From Pestalotiopsis fici W106-1 (lineage: Eukaryota; Ascomycota; Sordariomycetes; Amphisphaeriales; Sporocadaceae), in the NCBI RefSeq assembly GCF_000516985.1, contig NW_006917091.1, positions 1,688,977-1,752,976 of the forward strand: DNA of 64,000 bases. Direction: 5' to 3'. The notes under the pieces were generated by a model. The model did not search any database, was not told the DNA's origin, and saw nothing but the letters and a program-made list of their open reading frames with translations. Both the position numbers and the translations under genes were made by a program. Below, in pieces: positions 61,859-64,000 of the stretch; the stretch's first letter is position 1; each line of letters opens with the position of its first letter.

Positions 61859-63095
61859 ATGCCATTGCTATCAGAATCATCCTCGGACATCAGCTCGTTA
61901 TCCTCTGACTCCCCAGAGCCTGATAACGAGTACGACTCGCCGGCCGTTGATGAGCCTGCGTTGCCCCCGTCCAAGCGACAAAAGATTCGCGACGACTCGC
62001 GCGCCTCATCTTCTGCACACGTCGACCCAGAACCAGCAGAGCCAGAGCCAGAATTTGATGGCGACATCTCCTCAGACACATCGGGCGACGTGCCGAACTC
62101 GCCCATCAATGCCAAACTTGACGAGGAGGAAGCACAAGAACAGGTGACCATTTGCGCCTGGGATGGCTGCGACGCGGGTGATCAGGGCAACATGGACTAC
62201 CTCGTCGAACACATCCACAACGACCACATAGAGAGCCGACAGAAGAAGTACACATGCGAGTGGATCGGTTGCACTAGAAAGAGCATGCCTCATGCTAGTG
62301 GATATGCCCTGAAGGCACATATGCGCAGCCACACGCGCGAAAAGCCCTTCTACTGCTACTTGCCTGGTATGTCTGCTTGCTAAGATCTTGAGAATCCAAC
62401 TCGAGTCGCAAATCAACATTTGTCTTGGAAACTGGCAAAACTTTTATGCTAACACGACTGCAGAGTGCGACCGCGCCTTTACAAGATCTGATGCTCTGGC
62501 CAAACACATGCGCACTGTACATGAGACCGAAGCTTTACGACCCAGTGACCCCGTTCCAAAGTCACTTCAACACGAACGCGCCGATAAGGCCAAGCAGAAT
62601 AACAGACTCAAGATTGTGCTGAAGACTCAACAACCACACGGTACTCAAGACGACTCCATGGACGACGCTGCTGACGAGGAAGTTGGCTCGGATTTCTTCA
62701 CAACTCTTACAGAGCAACATGGCTTCACGAGTAAGGAGTTGTCGATTGGACAGGCAGATATTGAGTCTCTATGGCGATTGTGTGTCGCGAATCTCAAGTG
62801 GGCAACCGAGGAGGGCGCAACGCTTCGCGAGCAATGCAAGGAATGGGAGGAGCTGTATCGGCAAGAGTGGCTTGAGAAGGAGGTTCTCCTGGAACAGGTT
62901 GAGACTGCCGAAGTCGATTGGTGGCATCGACGACACGCTGTACTTAGTGGCGCTGCTGATATACAGGTCAGTGGTGCTTCAAAGGTCAAGCTATCGGGGA
63001 GCCACGATCCCGAGGAAACAGACCAAGAGGGCGATGACCTTGAAGAAGGCCCGGAAATCGCCAAAGGCACCGATGTTGAGGTTGAGGAGGACTAG
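61859..63095 (+). CDS. C2H2 zinc-finger protein, possibly INO80 subunit Iec1-like
   Basis: Two exons, 61859-62366 and 62464-63095; 379 residues. An acidic Ser-rich N-terminus is followed by three C2H2 units: CAWDGCDAGDQGN...EHIHNDH, CEWIGCTRKSM...AHMRSHTREKP and CYLPECDRAFTRSDALAKHM, the last formed across the intron. The sequence RTVHETEALRPSDPVPKSLQ after the third finger is a strongly conserved fungal block. The C-terminal half has a coiled-coil region with Trp (WRLCVANLKWATEEGATL, WEELYRQEWLEKEVLLEQVE) and a very acidic end. S. pombe Iec1, an INO80 chromatin-remodelling subunit, has a similar zinc-finger plan; the relation is my recollection and needs a profile search. Nuclear location is likely. 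Confidence 0.88.
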
Positions 63096-63734
63096 GCGGC
63101 GACATCTTTCCTTCAGCATAGCACACGTGCTAGAGCATGGAACGTGAGGAGCGTCACGACCCAAGACGAAAAAGTTGTTTATTTCTCCCGCGGCCATCAA
63201 GTTATGGTACCACGTTGGGACATTTGAAGGCAGGAGACGGTCTCTCTTTGGCCCATGGTAGGGCGTGGTTAACCTCAGCTCCCATTCACGCATTGAGAAT
63301 TAGGTTTTGAGAGTGCCCTCGACGGGGTCTCTGTGTTAAACGGTCATGGAGTCAGGCGTTAAAAGAAATCCTTTCAGCGGTACCCGCTGGGCTACATTGT
63401 TATAATGCATTATGGACTTCAAGCTAGATATCGACTTGATAATTTGATATTAATGAGACACATTCTTAATGCCATGATTTCTTGCTCTAAAAAACGGGTT
63501 GTTTCAACGGATTCAAGATTGACTACATTGGTATGTTCAGAGCATTAGAGAGAACAGATCTCAAGACTATGGGAATGCAGAGGGTCTTTTCCAAAGACGT
63601 GGCTTGTTGGATCATGGCTACCTTTTGGTTTCCAGAAATGGGAATATGTATGCTCCATTATAGTATGCCTCGGGCTTCACGTAAACTATCATCTAGCAAG
63701 TGAATCTGCATCGACTCTTCGTACACAAACAAAT
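63096..63734. other. 3' ends of convergent C2H2 and membrane-protein genes
   Basis: AT-rich in its right half, no coding signal. Confidence 0.5.
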
Positions 63735-64000
63735 CTACAGACCCTTCTTCTTCTGCTTGCGCTTGTCGGCCTCGGCATTGGGGAAAGGCCAGCCGCTGGT
63801 CCGCTTGTCGGCGCCAGTACGGCGCGAGATTCTCGCCTTCTCGCCGCCAAACAGCAGACACCAGGTCCCAAACGCGGCGAGGCCAGCGCTGCCCACGAAC
63901 CCCAGTAAGAAACCCGTCTGCCCCGTCTCGTTGTGCTTGGTCCAGCAGTAAAACGCAGCAGATCCGTGATGCAGCGTCGTGATGAGCAGTGTTGCGGCCG
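63735..64000 (-). CDS. membrane protein, C-terminal part (runs off the window)
   Basis: Partial: 87 codons plus stop, open to the window edge. It has two hydrophobic helices, LLITTLHHGSAAFYCWT and FLLGFVGSAGLAAFGTWCLL, then a basic cytosolic tail with RISRRTGADKRTSGWPFPNA and a Lys-rich end (RKQKKKGL). The RxSRxTGADKRTSG-F/W-PF-NAEAD tail looks like a conserved fungal membrane protein of unknown function. The two open frames at the same place in the other phases are shadows. Confidence 0.75.
   Translation of the reverse strand, partial: AATLLITTLHHGSAAFYCWTKHNETGQTGFLLGFVGSAGLAAFGTWCLLFGGEKARISRRTGADKRTSGWPFPNAEADKRKQKKKGL

Noticed and set aside
1..64000. CRISPR arrays, bacterial operons, phage or viral genes
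   Set aside because: No repeat-spacer arrays or viral motifs seen; intron-rich genes show nuclear fungal DNA.

Overview
This is nuclear DNA of a filamentous ascomycete (Pezizomycotina; the gene set suggests a Sordariomycete, most likely Hypocreales, but I cannot name the species). The reasons are many short GT...AG introns (about 50-190 nt), GC-rich coding exons between AT-richer spacers, families typical of these fungi (HET-domain proteins, Zn2Cys6 regulators, NmrA-like reductase, CBM20 amylase), and intron-containing housekeeping genes. All exon borders below were worked out by hand: donor and acceptor chosen, and reading phase checked so that each model sums to a whole number of codons.

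Layout. 0-8 kb: a Mid2-like single-pass surface protein (+), the Golgi protein TVP23 (-), a small two-CxxC protein (+), then a tRNA-like relic and an intron-containing tRNA-Ser(GCU) on the minus strand. An assembly gap of 100 N lies inside a GA/GAA microsatellite at 8.3 kb. 9-13 kb: an RBR-type ubiquitin ligase and a 101-residue membrane/coiled-coil protein. 14-18 kb: a cytochrome P450 (+) convergent with an NmrA-like NAD(P)-binding protein (-). 18.7-25 kb: a membrane-anchored charged protein (-), a nucleoside hydrolase (+) and LSM8 (-). 26.8-30.5 kb: a small secreted protein (+) convergent with a 12-exon secreted alpha-amylase with a starch-binding domain (-). 33-36 kb: a Zn2Cys6 transcription factor (-). 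38.6-42.5 kb: an ascorbate-oxidase-like, membrane-anchored multicopper oxidase (+) and a Grx3/4-type monothiol glutaredoxin (-). 43-51 kb: two tandem paralogous HET-domain genes (-) followed by a regulator-like gene without a zinc cluster (-). 51-54.9 kb is gene-poor. 54.9-64 kb: a CYSTM tail protein (-), the actin-binding protein ABP1 (-), a C2H2 zinc-finger protein (+) and the 3' end of a membrane-protein gene (-) that runs off the window.

Working together. Most genes are independent housekeeping functions: vesicle traffic (TVP23), U6 snRNA/mRNA turnover (LSM8), iron sensing and Fe-S trafficking (Grx), actin patches (ABP1), purine/pyrimidine salvage (nucleoside hydrolase), starch use (amylase). 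The accessory parts are the P450/NmrA pair, the multicopper oxidase, the RBR ligase and above all the duplicated HET locus, which is the best candidate for non-self recognition (heterokaryon incompatibility).
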